DNA of 64,000 bases from QWHO01 sp021404945 (lineage in GTDB: Bacteria; Vulcanimicrobiota; Xenobia; Xenobiales; QWHO01), in NCBI GenBank assembly GCA_963169765.1, contig CAUJEN010000174.1:1-64000 (forward strand). The letters are read 5' to 3'. The notes beneath the pieces are model-generated. The model did no database searches. It was not told the origin of the DNA and was given only the letters and a program-made list of their open reading frames with translations. Shown here piece by piece: positions 27,388 through 35,953 of the stretch. The translations under genes and the position numbers were made by a program. Numbering within the stretch: the stretch's first letter is position 1; every line of letters starts with the position of its first letter.

Positions 27388-27580
27388 GACGTTGCTCCCG
27401 TCCTGTGACTCAATGGCAGGGGGGCCACTGGCTTAGGGTCAGATTACGAGAGCCGGCTTAAAAATGTATAAAAACTCTGTCGGGTGGGCCTTCTCTTCGG
27501 ACGCATCTTCCAAAATGAGATGCGCGCTGAGGTTTCACGGTGGGTCAGGGCAAGCAGGCCAGCCATTCGCGCAGGCTTTT

Positions 27581-27853
27581 CCACACGGCACTGTGGGGGC
27601 AATGGATGGCCTCCACCAACACGTCGCCAAGGTCCCCATCGTGGGGACTCGCAGCGACCCTTCCGTACCGGGCTGGCCCAGTTCGGGGCGGTCGGTGCTG
27701 GACGGCCCCTCGTTGCAGCTGGGGGCGGACACGACCTGTTCCCCGGTTTGCTGGCCCTGCTATCACGAGAAGACCCACCAGGGCCTGCCCCCCGGCTGCC
27801 TCGAGCAGGTCCGTCCGATGGTGGCTGATTGGGCTGACCTCCAGCGGGTTTGA
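27581..27853 (+). pseudogene. remnant resembling a GT9 glycosyltransferase C-terminus
   Basis: In the 486-bp stretch between two minus-strand genes, a plus-strand frame ending at 27853 has GC-rich third codon positions. It reads like the end of a heptosyltransferase-type (GT9) enzyme: MDGLHQHVAKVPIVG...DPS, then VLDGP, then a C-x3-C-x2-C cluster and GCLEQVRPMVADW. The N-terminal two-thirds is missing and no good start exists. Alternatively it is a small zinc-binding protein. Confidence 0.35.
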
Positions 27854-27873
27854 GGCCCAACCCCAGACTCGAA

Positions 27874-28203
27874 TCAGGCTGCGGGTTTCTCGAGCCGATC
27901 CAGGCGACGGTCGATTTCGTCGAGTCGGGTCTCGATGTCCTGGCTCGACTCACGCAACGCCGATTGGAGCAGTTCTAATTGTTGCCCTGCTTGCTCGCTG
28001 TAGCGGACCAGCCCTGTCTCGACCCGCCCCAGTGCCTGGTTGGTCTCGCCCAACCCCTCCTGCATCTGCACCAGTCCGCCCTGAGTTTGTGCCAATCCAT
28101 CCCGGGTCTGGGCCAGGGCCACCATGACCAGTCGAAAATCCTCGCTCTGCTGCTCCCGGATCTGTTGAACGGTTTGCTCGAGTTGCTCCCAGCGATGGTC
28201 CAT
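27874..28203 (-). CDS. heptad-repeat coiled-coil protein
   Basis: 109 residues from the ATG at 28203 with AGGAGG 6 bases upstream. Almost wholly helical. The middle part has leucines at exact 7-residue steps (LAQTRDG, LAQTQGG, LVQMQEG, LGETNQA, LGRVETG), so a long parallel coiled coil is very likely. The ends are charged and it has no membrane segment. No family is recognised. It may be an oligomerisation or scaffold protein. Confidence 0.8.
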   Translation of the reverse strand: MDHRWEQLEQTVQQIREQQSEDFRLVMVALAQTRDGLAQTQGGLVQMQEGLGETNQALGRVETGLVRYSEQAGQQLELLQSALRESSQDIETRLDEIDRRLDRLEKPAA

Positions 28204-28264
28204 CGATGCCTCCTGTCGTAGTCTAGCACGAGCATAGCAGGCATTCCAGCCCGGATCAGTGACA

Positions 28265-28276
28265 TTCGGTACCGAA
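28265..28276. promoter_or_regulatory. perfect 12-bp palindrome
   Basis: TTCGGTACCGAA is a perfect 12-bp palindrome about 60 bases upstream of the heptad-repeat gene start. It may be an operator; no matching regulator is known from this window. Confidence 0.3.
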
Positions 28277-28419
28277 CGGGGCTGTTTGGAATGTCCGGCT
28301 CAGGGCCTCGGGGTTGCCCATCCGGCCAGGCTCTCCAGGTCGGCCCGGCGCTTTCCTCGCGAGAACCAGCCGGCGATCTCCGCAGCTCATTCGACCGACG
28401 TCAGCTGGCGTTTCTGCTC

Positions 28420-28438
28420 GCCAGGGCAGCGCCCTGGC
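28420..28438 (-). terminator. hairpin downstream of the adenylate cyclase gene
   Basis: GCCAGGGC (28420-28427) pairs perfectly with GCCCTGGC (28431-28438) around 3 nt, about 54 bases beyond the cyclase stop on the minus strand. There is no T-run, so termination is a guess. The remaining 28204-28491 gap holds no gene that I can see. Confidence 0.4.
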
Positions 28439-28491
28439 ACTTTTGCGGACAGTAGTCACTCCAGGTTTTCGGAGCGGAGTTACAGGGCGGC

Positions 28492-31341
28492 TCAGATAAG
28501 CGTCGCCAGCAGCTGCCTGGCCTGCTCCTCCAGCGCCGGCTGGCCGATCTGGCTGGCCTGCTCGGCGGCCTGGCTGGCCTCGCGCGCCGCCTCTTGATTC
28601 TGGCCCCGAGCCCGGAGCACGCCGGCCGCGCCGAGGCGCGCTTCCACCTCCACGGCCGGATATCCGGCTCGACCGGCCAGCTCCAGTGAGCGCTCGAAGG
28701 CCTGCCAGGCCTCTTGCAGCTGGTTCAGCTTGAGCAGCGCAGCTCCCAGGTTGACCCACCAGATGCTCTGGTTGGCCAGGTCGTGGCAGCGCTGGCTACA
28801 CTCCAGGGCGGTGCGGAAGGCGGCGCAGGCTTCTTCGAGCTGGCCGGCGTCCTGCTGGGCCAGGCCCAGGCTGCCCACCAGGTTTCCCTCCATGCGCACG
28901 TCCTGAAGCTGGTGGGCCAGGTCGCGGGCGGCCTCAAGGTAGGTGGTGGCCGTCTCCACTTCGCCTCGGGCCAGGGCCGCAAAGGCCAGCGAACGCAGCG
29001 CCAGCGCTTCCCGGCGCCTGTCTCCGGCGGCTACGGCGGCGGCCCGGGCGGCCACGAAGTGAGCCTGTGCTTCCTGATAGCGGGCCAGATCGTAGTCCAC
29101 CGAGCCCAGGGCATACTGCACGTCGGCCAGCCAGCGACCCTGGGGGGAGCGGGCCAGCACCTCGCCCAGGCAGGCTTCGGCTTCCTCAAGTCGGCTTTTG
29201 CGCAAGAGCACCAGTCCCCGGCGGGCTGCAAACCGCAAGGCCAACTCGGGGTAGGCCCCGGCGCCCGAGAGCCCCCGGTCGGCCAGCTCCAGGGCCTGGT
29301 CGAAGTGGGAGAGCTGCTCCTCGGTTTCCAGGCGCAGCAACAGAAGCTCGAGCCGACTGTGCTCAAGGGCCGCTCCGGTGAAGCGGGCCAGGGCGGCCTC
29401 GGCTCCTTCCAGGGCGCTCAGGGTGGCCTTGAAGTGGGAGCCCTCATAGGCGGCCCGAGCCTGGGCGGCGTGATAGGTCAGCGCCCGGCCCCAGTCCTGG
29501 GCTTGCTCAGCGTGATAGGCCAGCCGACCGGGCGAGGCGGCGTGCTCGGGCTCGAGCGCCTCCAGGGCCAGCCGGTGCAGCAGGCGCCTGTTCTGCACCA
29601 GCAGCGAGTCTTCCACCACCTCTTGCACCAGCCCGTTGGCGAAGACGAAGAGCTCGCCCGCATCGCTCCAGCCCGTGCGGGGGCGCGACGAGCGCGTCAA
29701 GAATCCCTCTTTCTCCAGTCGCTCGCTCTGGTCGGTCAGCTCGATACCCGCGCCCCGGCAGACCCTCTCCAGGTTGAAGCGCGAGAATTCGCGACCCAGA
29801 ACGGCCGCCATCTGCAAAACGGTCTTCAGCCTCGCCTCCAGCCGGTCCACCCGGGAGAGGACCGCTCCCTGCAGGCTGGCCGGCAGCTCGTCCAGGCCCC
29901 GGCTGGTCAGCTCCAGGCCCTGGGGCCCAAAGGATAGAGCCCGCTGCTCGCGAGCGTGGGCCACCAGCTCGCCCAGCACGAAGGGATTGCCGCCCGCCCG
30001 GTCCAGGAAGGCCTCCTGGGTGGCGGGCTCGACCGGCTCGCCCAGCAGCTCGAGCAGCAGTTGACGGGTGTCCTCCGGTCCGAGCGGCGCCAGGCGCATC
30101 GCCAGGGACGGGGTCATCCATTCCACCGGGGTGCGGCTGGTCATGATCAGCGGCAGGGGAGCCTCCTGCTCATAAAGGAAGCTGAGCACCTCCAGGCTGC
30201 CATCGTCGATCCACTGGGCATCCTCCAGGCGCAGAGTCAGGCGCTGGCCCCGTCGCTCCGCTTCCCGGCCCGCGGCCTGGAAGAAGCTCTGAAAAGCGAG
30301 CTGCAACTGCAGCGAGCGGGCGCGAGGGTCCAGCTCCTCGTCTCCGTGGCCTTGCAGCAGAGCCTCCAGAACATCCACGGCTCCACTTTCCTCCCAGCCC
30401 CGACAGGCGGCCAGTTCGCCCCTCTCCAGGCGCATCGCGATGCCTCGAGTCCAGGCCAACAGGGCTCCGTAGAGCTGACGGCCGTAGGGCACACACTGGG
30501 CGCGCACGCATAAAGAGGAGGCCTGGGCCTCCTCGGCAAGCCGGCTCTTGCCGATCCCGGCCTCCCCCTCCAGGACCGAAGAGCCTCTGCCATTCCAATC
30601 CCTCAGGGCCTCGAGCTCGCGGGCCCTGCCCACCAGAGGGGTGGTCGGGACCGAGTCGGTCTGCACCAGGTCGACCCGGGCCGGGCCGAGCACGAAGAGG
30701 TCGCGTTCCTCGCTCTTGCCCTTGAGCTGATGACGCCCGAAGGGGATGAACTCGAAGCGGTCGGCCATGGCCCGGGCCAGCTCATCGAGCACCAGCACCG
30801 AGTTGGCCGGAGAGAGCTGCTCCAGGCGTTTGGCCACGTTGATGGCATCGCCCGCTCCGGTCCATTCCAGCCGCTCTCCCACGCTGACCCGCGACAGGGC
30901 GATGCGGCCATAGTTGACGCCGATGCGCACGGCGATGTCCAACTGAGCCTCCCGGCAGATCGGCTGGATGGCCTCCACCTGGTGCAAGATGGCCAGCGCG
31001 GCGCGACAGGCCATCTCACGGGGATCGATGCGGGCCTGGGCGGGGGGGAAGATGGCATAAATGGCATCTCCCAGGAACTGCAGCACCACTCCCCGGTGCT
31101 CGGCGATGGCCGCTGAGAAAGACTGGAACACGGTCTGGTGGATGAAGAGCGACAGCTCGTCGGGGGCGAGCTGCTCGGCCAGCCCGGTAAAGCCTCGAAC
31201 ATCCAGAAACAAGATGGCAACGTGGCGCAGGTCGCCCTCCTGCAGCCGCACGCTGGCTCGAGGGGCGACCGATTCTCGCCTGGTGCCCGAGAGCCCGGAC
31301 CGCAGCCGGGCAACCAGGTCTTGAACCGAGCCGGTAGCCAT
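28492..31341 (-). CDS. class III adenylate cyclase with ATPase and TPR domains
   Basis: 949 residues. Residues 40-220 are a class III nucleotide cyclase: the metal-binding Asp pair at FLDVRGFT (D47) and FLGDAI (D92), and the transition-state Asn/Arg in GDAINVAKRL (N168, R172), with the adenine-specifying Asp at D165. The usual purine-contacting Lys appears replaced by Gln (Q88). Residues about 235-500 form a STAND/AAA-like ATPase with Walker A GEAGIGKS (K265) and a LEDAQWID Walker B-like motif. The remainder is a long TPR array. This cyclase-ATPase-TPR layout is a known large signalling family of soil-type bacteria, usually sensing unknown partners. No membrane segment. It is divergent from the M14 carboxypeptidase gene. 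Confidence 0.93.
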   Translation of the reverse strand: MATGSVQDLVARLRSGLSGTRRESVAPRASVRLQEGDLRHVAILFLDVRGFTGLAEQLAPDELSLFIHQTVFQSFSAAIAEHRGVVLQFLGDAIYAIFPPAQARIDPREMACRAALAILHQVEAIQPICREAQLDIAVRIGVNYGRIALSRVSVGERLEWTGAGDAINVAKRLEQLSPANSVLVLDELARAMADRFEFIPFGRHQLKGKSEERDLFVLGPARVDLVQTDSVPTTPLVGRARELEALRDWNGRGSSVLEGEAGIGKSRLAEEAQASSLCVRAQCVPYGRQLYGALLAWTRGIAMRLERGELAACRGWEESGAVDVLEALLQGHGDEELDPRARSLQLQLAFQSFFQAAGREAERRGQRLTLRLEDAQWIDDGSLEVLSFLYEQEAPLPLIMTSRTPVEWMTPSLAMRLAPLGPEDTRQLLLELLGEPVEPATQEAFLDRAGGNPFVLGELVAHAREQRALSFGPQGLELTSRGLDELPASLQGAVLSRVDRLEARLKTVLQMAAVLGREFSRFNLERVCRGAGIELTDQSERLEKEGFLTRSSRPRTGWSDAGELFVFANGLVQEVVEDSLLVQNRRLLHRLALEALEPEHAASPGRLAYHAEQAQDWGRALTYHAAQARAAYEGSHFKATLSALEGAEAALARFTGAALEHSRLELLLLRLETEEQLSHFDQALELADRGLSGAGAYPELALRFAARRGLVLLRKSRLEEAEACLGEVLARSPQGRWLADVQYALGSVDYDLARYQEAQAHFVAARAAAVAAGDRRREALALRSLAFAALARGEVETATTYLEAARDLAHQLQDVRMEGNLVGSLGLAQQDAGQLEEACAAFRTALECSQRCHDLANQSIWWVNLGAALLKLNQLQEAWQAFERSLELAGRAGYPAVEVEARLGAAGVLRARGQNQEAAREASQAAEQASQIGQPALEEQARQLLATLI

Positions 31342-31518
31342 GGCCAGGGCCTTCGCCCGAGGCAGCCGGAGCCCTCGTTCCGGCTGGAGACACCGGCTTC
31401 ATCTGCGTGTTCACAAGAAGGCAAAGATTGTTGCGATGTCAGGGATTAGACTCAGTGCCGGCGGGCGATGCCAGGGCAGGGGTGGCGGACGGCCGAGCCT
31501 ACCAGCAGGGAGGTAACA

Positions 31519-32748
31519 ATGACCAGCATTCCCCGATCCAGCTACTCCTTCACTGAGCAGGGAAGGGTGCAAAGCGTCCATCCTGATCGTCTGAGCGAAG
31601 CCGCCAGCATCGATGCCAACCAGGACGGGGCCCTGCAAGAGGACGAGATCGCCGCCTATCTTGAGCGAACCGACTCGATGCACGACCACGAGGGGCACAC
31701 CATCGACAAAGAACGTGTGCTGACCGAGTTCAAGTTCCACCTGCGCAAGGAAGTCAACCCCGAGGTAGCCGGCTACCCGAGCTACGAGGACGTGGCCGCC
31801 GACCTGGCCCGGCTCGAGCGCACCTATCCCTACCTGGCCGAGCGGGTCAGCCTGGGAAAGACTCACGAGGGACGCGACATCTGGGCCCTCAAGATCAGCA
31901 AGGGAGCCCGCTGCGAGGACACAAAGAGCCGCACCGGGATCGTGCTCACCGGCTGCCATCACGCCCGTGAGTGGATGTCGGTCCAGCCCCCTCTCAAAGT
32001 GGCCCACGAGCTGCTCGAGGGCTACGCCACCAGTCCCGAGATGAAGCGCCGGGTGGATAACGCCGAGATCTGGGTGGTGCCGCTGGTCAATCCCGACGGC
32101 TACGAGTACAGCCGCAACGAGGACAACTGGTGGCGCAAGAACCGCCAACCGGTTGGCCAGGACGCCTGTGGCGAGGCCACCGATGCCATCGGCACCGACC
32201 TCAACCGCAACTATGCCTCGCCCGACCCGCAGCACGCAGCCCTGTACCGACCCGAGGGGGATACGCCCTGCTCGACTTCCGACGACTTCGGCTGGGCCAC
32301 CAGCGATTATCCGCACTCGGACACATTCCGCGGCCGGACGCCGGCATCCGAGCCAGAAACCCAGGCCATGCTGGGCCTGGAGCTGAACCGGGGAAACATC
32401 AAGGGTGTGATCGACCACCACGGCTACGGGGAAATGGTCCTCTATCCGTGGGGTCATACCGACCAGCCGGCCCCCGGCCAGGAGCGGCTCAACGAGGTGG
32501 GCAACCGGATGAACCGGGCCATCGGCGAGAACGAGCCGTTCCGGGTGATGCAGTCCTCCGATCTCTATCCCACCTCGGGAACCTCCGACGACATCCTCTA
32601 CGCCCACGGCATCTTCAACTACACGCTGGAGATCGGGCGCAGCTTCCAGCCGCCGGTCTCGCAGATCGGACCCATCAGCGAGTCGGTGGCCCGGGCCAAC
32701 ATGGTCTTCATCGACGAGGTCATGGCCAACGGCGGCGTCGCGCGCTGA
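31519..32748 (+). CDS. M14 zinc carboxypeptidase with N-terminal EF-hand
   Basis: 409 residues from the ATG at 31519, which has GGGAGGT upstream. Residues 32-43 form a textbook calcium loop (DANQDGALQEDE). The M14 domain (about 95-400) carries the zinc ligands in HHAREW (H148, E151) and DHHGYGE (H301), substrate-binding NPDGYEYS and GTDLNRNY, and catalytic Glu in YTLEIG (E371). The family removes C-terminal amino acids from peptides. No signal peptide is seen, which is unusual since most relatives are secreted. Cysteines near CEATDAIG and PCSTSDDFG may form a disulfide. Confidence 0.93.
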   Translation: MTSIPRSSYSFTEQGRVQSVHPDRLSEAASIDANQDGALQEDEIAAYLERTDSMHDHEGHTIDKERVLTEFKFHLRKEVNPEVAGYPSYEDVAADLARLERTYPYLAERVSLGKTHEGRDIWALKISKGARCEDTKSRTGIVLTGCHHAREWMSVQPPLKVAHELLEGYATSPEMKRRVDNAEIWVVPLVNPDGYEYSRNEDNWWRKNRQPVGQDACGEATDAIGTDLNRNYASPDPQHAALYRPEGDTPCSTSDDFGWATSDYPHSDTFRGRTPASEPETQAMLGLELNRGNIKGVIDHHGYGEMVLYPWGHTDQPAPGQERLNEVGNRMNRAIGENEPFRVMQSSDLYPTSGTSDDILYAHGIFNYTLEIGRSFQPPVSQIGPISESVARANMVFIDEVMANGGVAR

Positions 32749-32863
32749 GCTCCTGAGCATCGTGCAGATGATTGTCACTCTTGCATCGTTCGGCGAGTCC
32801 GCCCTTACCGCTTGGGACTGGAGAGAACGAAGGTCGCCTCGGCGTCGAGTCGAATAATCGGCC

Positions 32864-35224
32864 ATGGCTCGCCGTTCCGCCCCCGCTCTCTCGGAAACCT
32901 ACGAGTCGCTGGCCATGGGTTTCCAGGAAGATGCCCTGGCCGGGCTCGTGCGACTGCCCGATACCAATGGCCGCCTGGCCGTTCCCTTCCGGCGCATTCT
33001 CAGCCTCGACCGCCTGATCGCATACTGGGAGAAGGAGCGCCACGAGAACGCCGGTGGCACCGCCCTGATGGCCGAGCACGTCCTGGCCGGCCTGGAGCGG
33101 GCTCCCGAATTGCGCGGGCCCATCGAGGACATCGCAGTGCTCGAACGCCACGCCACTTTGATCAACGCGCTGATGTCGGCCATTTTTCCACTCGGCCTTC
33201 GCAACCACGCCTTCAGCATGGCAGCCTATCCGGTCGAGCTGCGCCCCTTCTACGTCACGCCGCGCTTTCGCCGCGAGCTTGTCGGGGAAAATGGCCTGCT
33301 GGGCGAGATGGAGACGGGCGATCTTCCGCTCGAGACCCTGATGACCATCTTTGGCTCGCTGGGCATCCTGCGCCGGGTCTATGGGATGCACTTCCCCTTC
33401 GAGAAGGCCGTCCACCTGCGCACCGATGACAACTCCACCGGACTCACGCGTTACTACCAGATGCGCACCCATCTCGACTTTGTGGAGGTCCGCGTTTACG
33501 GCACCCTCCCCGAGCTGAGCCCCGAGGTCGAGCACCTGCGCACCCGGGTCACCGATCTCGAGCTGTGGCGGCGCATCCTCCCGCCCGAGAGCTTTGCCTA
33601 CTATGGCTTCATGGTGTGCGACGCGCTGGAGGTGACCGAAGAGGTCTGTCTGTCCCACCTCAAGCAAGAGCTGGTGAGCAAGGACCCGCTGACCACCCCC
33701 GAGCGATTGCTCAAGATCCAGAGCAACCTGCGCTCTCTGCTGGGCATCCCCGACCTTTCCATGACCATCGCTGGCATTCAGGCCGATGAAGCATTCCTGA
33801 TCACCCCTTGTGTGGGACGGGTGCGCAAGCTGGACCTGGAAGATCAGGAACGACTGGAGCTGAACGAGTTCCTGGGCTGCCGCCCTTGTGATCAAACCTT
33901 CGTGGTCTCGGATTTGAGCAGCGAGCGGGACGACTCACCCTTTTTCGACAAGCTGCGGGGGATGGGTTATCGGTCCGTCATGCTCGCGCCCTTTGGCGAG
34001 GGTGACGAGAAACGCGGCATTCTGGCCCTGGCCTCCCACCAGGGCGGTATTCTCGACTCGTTGGCCCAGCTGCGGGTGGCCCCCATTCTGCCGCTTCTTT
34101 CGGTCGCCATGGGGCGCACCACGGAGAGCACCCGCAACCGGGTCCAGGCCATCATGAAAGAGCAATTCACGGCCATCCACCCCGCCATCGAGTGGCGCTT
34201 TCAGGCTGCGGCCATGCGCTATTTGCAAGACGAGGTGCTGGAGGATGTCGTGTTCCCGGAGGTGTACCCTCTGTTCGGGGCCTCGGACATCCGCTCCAGC
34301 TCGACGACGCGCAACCACGCCATCCAGACCGACCTGCTCGAGCAGCTCGAGCTGGCCGACCGGGTGCTGGAAACGGCTTACCGCGTGCAGCCGCTGCCCT
34401 ACATCGACCAGTTGCGCTACCGGCTCAAAGGATGGGTAGAGGAGCTGGCTCCGGGTCTCCACTCCGGCTCAGAGATGCGCATCATCGAGTTCCTCAAGCA
34501 AGAGATCGAGCCCGTCTTCGGGCGCCTGGAGCGTTTTGACGTCTCGGTGCTGAGCGCCGTCGAGCACTACCAGGCCCAGCTCGATCCGCAGCTCGGCTTT
34601 CTCTACCGACATCGGCGCAGGTTCGAAGAGAGCGTCTCGCGCATCCGCGAGCGGATCACCGATATCATGGGCGCGCGCCAGGTCGAGGCACAGAAGGCCT
34701 TTCCCCACTACTTCGAGATGTACAAGACCGATGGCGTGGACCATACGATGTACCTCGGCCCCTCCACGGTGCCGGACGGCAACTTCGACCGGCTCTACCT
34801 GCGCAATCTCCGACTGTGGCAACTCCTGGTGATGGTGGAGGTGGCGCGCGAGACGCGCAACCTGGTGCGTGAGCTGCCGGTGCCGCTCGAGACGGCCCAC
34901 CTGATCCTGGCCCAGGACAGCCCCCTCTCGATCCGCTTCCACATCGACGAGAAGCAGTTCAACGTGGACGGGGCCTATAACGCCCGTTACGAGATCATCA
35001 AGAAACGGCTCGACAAGGCTGAGGTGGAGGGAACCGGCGAACGGGCCACCCAGCCCGGCAAGGTCACGGTGGTCTACTCGCATCCGCGCGAGGCCACCGA
35101 ATACCGCGAATACTTCGAGTATCTGCGAGGCGCCGGCCAGGTCGAGCCGGTGCTCGAGGAGCTGAGCTTGGGTCCGCTCCAGGGTGTTCAGGGGCTCAAG
35201 GCCCTGCGGGTAACTGTGCGCTAA
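32864..35224 (+). CDS. large GAF-type protein of unknown function
   Basis: 786 residues, soluble. It has no enzyme motif I can name. The segment VYPLFGASDIRSSSTTRNHAIQ and the surrounding layout match, from memory, large GAF-domain proteins found in Bacteroidetes and other environmental bacteria. The middle (about 290-430) could be the GAF-like part, with LGCRPCDQTFVVSDLS. Helical stretches surround it. The ATG at 32864 lies 115 bp after the carboxypeptidase stop. Two strong hairpins follow the stop. A signalling or ligand-sensing role is inference. Confidence 0.72.
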   Translation: MARRSAPALSETYESLAMGFQEDALAGLVRLPDTNGRLAVPFRRILSLDRLIAYWEKERHENAGGTALMAEHVLAGLERAPELRGPIEDIAVLERHATLINALMSAIFPLGLRNHAFSMAAYPVELRPFYVTPRFRRELVGENGLLGEMETGDLPLETLMTIFGSLGILRRVYGMHFPFEKAVHLRTDDNSTGLTRYYQMRTHLDFVEVRVYGTLPELSPEVEHLRTRVTDLELWRRILPPESFAYYGFMVCDALEVTEEVCLSHLKQELVSKDPLTTPERLLKIQSNLRSLLGIPDLSMTIAGIQADEAFLITPCVGRVRKLDLEDQERLELNEFLGCRPCDQTFVVSDLSSERDDSPFFDKLRGMGYRSVMLAPFGEGDEKRGILALASHQGGILDSLAQLRVAPILPLLSVAMGRTTESTRNRVQAIMKEQFTAIHPAIEWRFQAAAMRYLQDEVLEDVVFPEVYPLFGASDIRSSSTTRNHAIQTDLLEQLELADRVLETAYRVQPLPYIDQLRYRLKGWVEELAPGLHSGSEMRIIEFLKQEIEPVFGRLERFDVSVLSAVEHYQAQLDPQLGFLYRHRRRFEESVSRIRERITDIMGARQVEAQKAFPHYFEMYKTDGVDHTMYLGPSTVPDGNFDRLYLRNLRLWQLLVMVEVARETRNLVRELPVPLETAHLILAQDSPLSIRFHIDEKQFNVDGAYNARYEIIKKRLDKAEVEGTGERATQPGKVTVVYSHPREATEYREYFEYLRGAGQVEPVLEELSLGPLQGVQGLKALRVTVR

Positions 35225-35271
35225 GGCGCCGCGCGTTGAACGCTTCAGGAATTAGCGCGGCGCCGTTCAAC
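35225..35271. terminator. 10-bp GC hairpin after the GAF-type gene
   Basis: GGCGCCGCGC (35225-35234), which begins right after the stop codon, pairs perfectly with 35255-35264. Each arm is followed by GTTGAAC (35235-35241) or GTTCAAC (35265-35271), which are complementary to each other, so an alternative pairing exists. Bases 35260-35277 hold the CAATCTG core in reverse. The site lies between convergent genes; a two-way terminator is plausible. Confidence 0.55.
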
Positions 35272-35280
35272 AGATTGTCA

Positions 35281-35327
35281 CCACTCCCGCGCCTTCTAAT
35301 TCTAAACCGGTCAACGCGCGGGAGTGG
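35281..35327. terminator. 12-bp perfect-stem hairpin, second of pair
   Basis: CCACTCCCGCGC (35281-35292) pairs perfectly with 35316-35327 across a 23-nt loop. It stands 9 bases after the previous hairpin, between convergent genes. Confidence 0.6.
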
Positions 35328-35412
35328 AGGAAGCGTAGCCGGAGAGCCCGGATCAAGCCTTGCGGGAGCGGGCTTGCAGGCTCGACGGACGACCCCCCGA
35401 GCTGGAGAGACC

Positions 35413-35922
35413 CTACCTGTTCTCTGGCCGGCTCATGAACGTGCGCGGGAAGCAGTAGCCCTGGGCCTGGAAGGCGCTCTGGCGGGCCCGGTTGAGGGCG
35501 TTCTTGCGGCGGTCGGCGATGGGCTCGCCGTAACGGGTGACGATCTGGGTGCCCGATTGGATGTCGTAGACGGTCGTGACGGCGCGGCGGAAAGCTTGCT
35601 GGCGGTTGTCCTCGTTGGCCAGCGCGCTGTGGGGATGGCTCTCGATCTGGGCCTCAAAGATGCGGGCGCTGGCCGCCCGGACGGCGCTCAGGCGCAGGCT
35701 GGGCGCCGGACCCTGCTCGGCCTGGGGGCGGGTCTGCTCGAGCAGGCTGTAGATTCGGGCTTTGCTGCGCTCGAGGGCTTGCCGGCGCGGGTCCTCCAGT
35801 GGGCTCTGGCGCAGCGTCTTGAGGCGCAGCACCTGCACCGACGAGCGAGGGGCCGACCAGTTGGCCGGTCGGATGGGGTGCATCCCCGGGCGGTAGGCGC
35901 GTGGGTTCTCCAGCGTCAGCAT
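35413..35922 (-). CDS. hypothetical protein
   Basis: 169 residues from the ATG at 35922, which has AGGAGG 10 bases upstream. Highly basic and polar, mainly helical by composition, with no membrane segment or signal peptide and one cysteine near the C-terminus (AQGYCFPRT). No family is recognised. It lies 31 bp upstream of nothing on its own strand apart from the hairpins. The neighbouring minus-strand gene ends 31 bp before its start, so the two could share a transcript. Confidence 0.65.
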   Translation of the reverse strand: MLTLENPRAYRPGMHPIRPANWSAPRSSVQVLRLKTLRQSPLEDPRRQALERSKARIYSLLEQTRPQAEQGPAPSLRLSAVRAASARIFEAQIESHPHSALANEDNRQQAFRRAVTTVYDIQSGTQIVTRYGEPIADRRKNALNRARQSAFQAQGYCFPRTFMSRPENR

Positions 35923-35953
35923 CGGTTTGGTCCTCCTCGTCGGTACTCTGGGC

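Noticed and set aside
35225..35271. H-type pseudoknot formed by the two complementary arm pairs
   Set aside because: The order of arms allows it on paper, but there are no bases between the first two strands to cross a groove, so alternative folding is more realistic.
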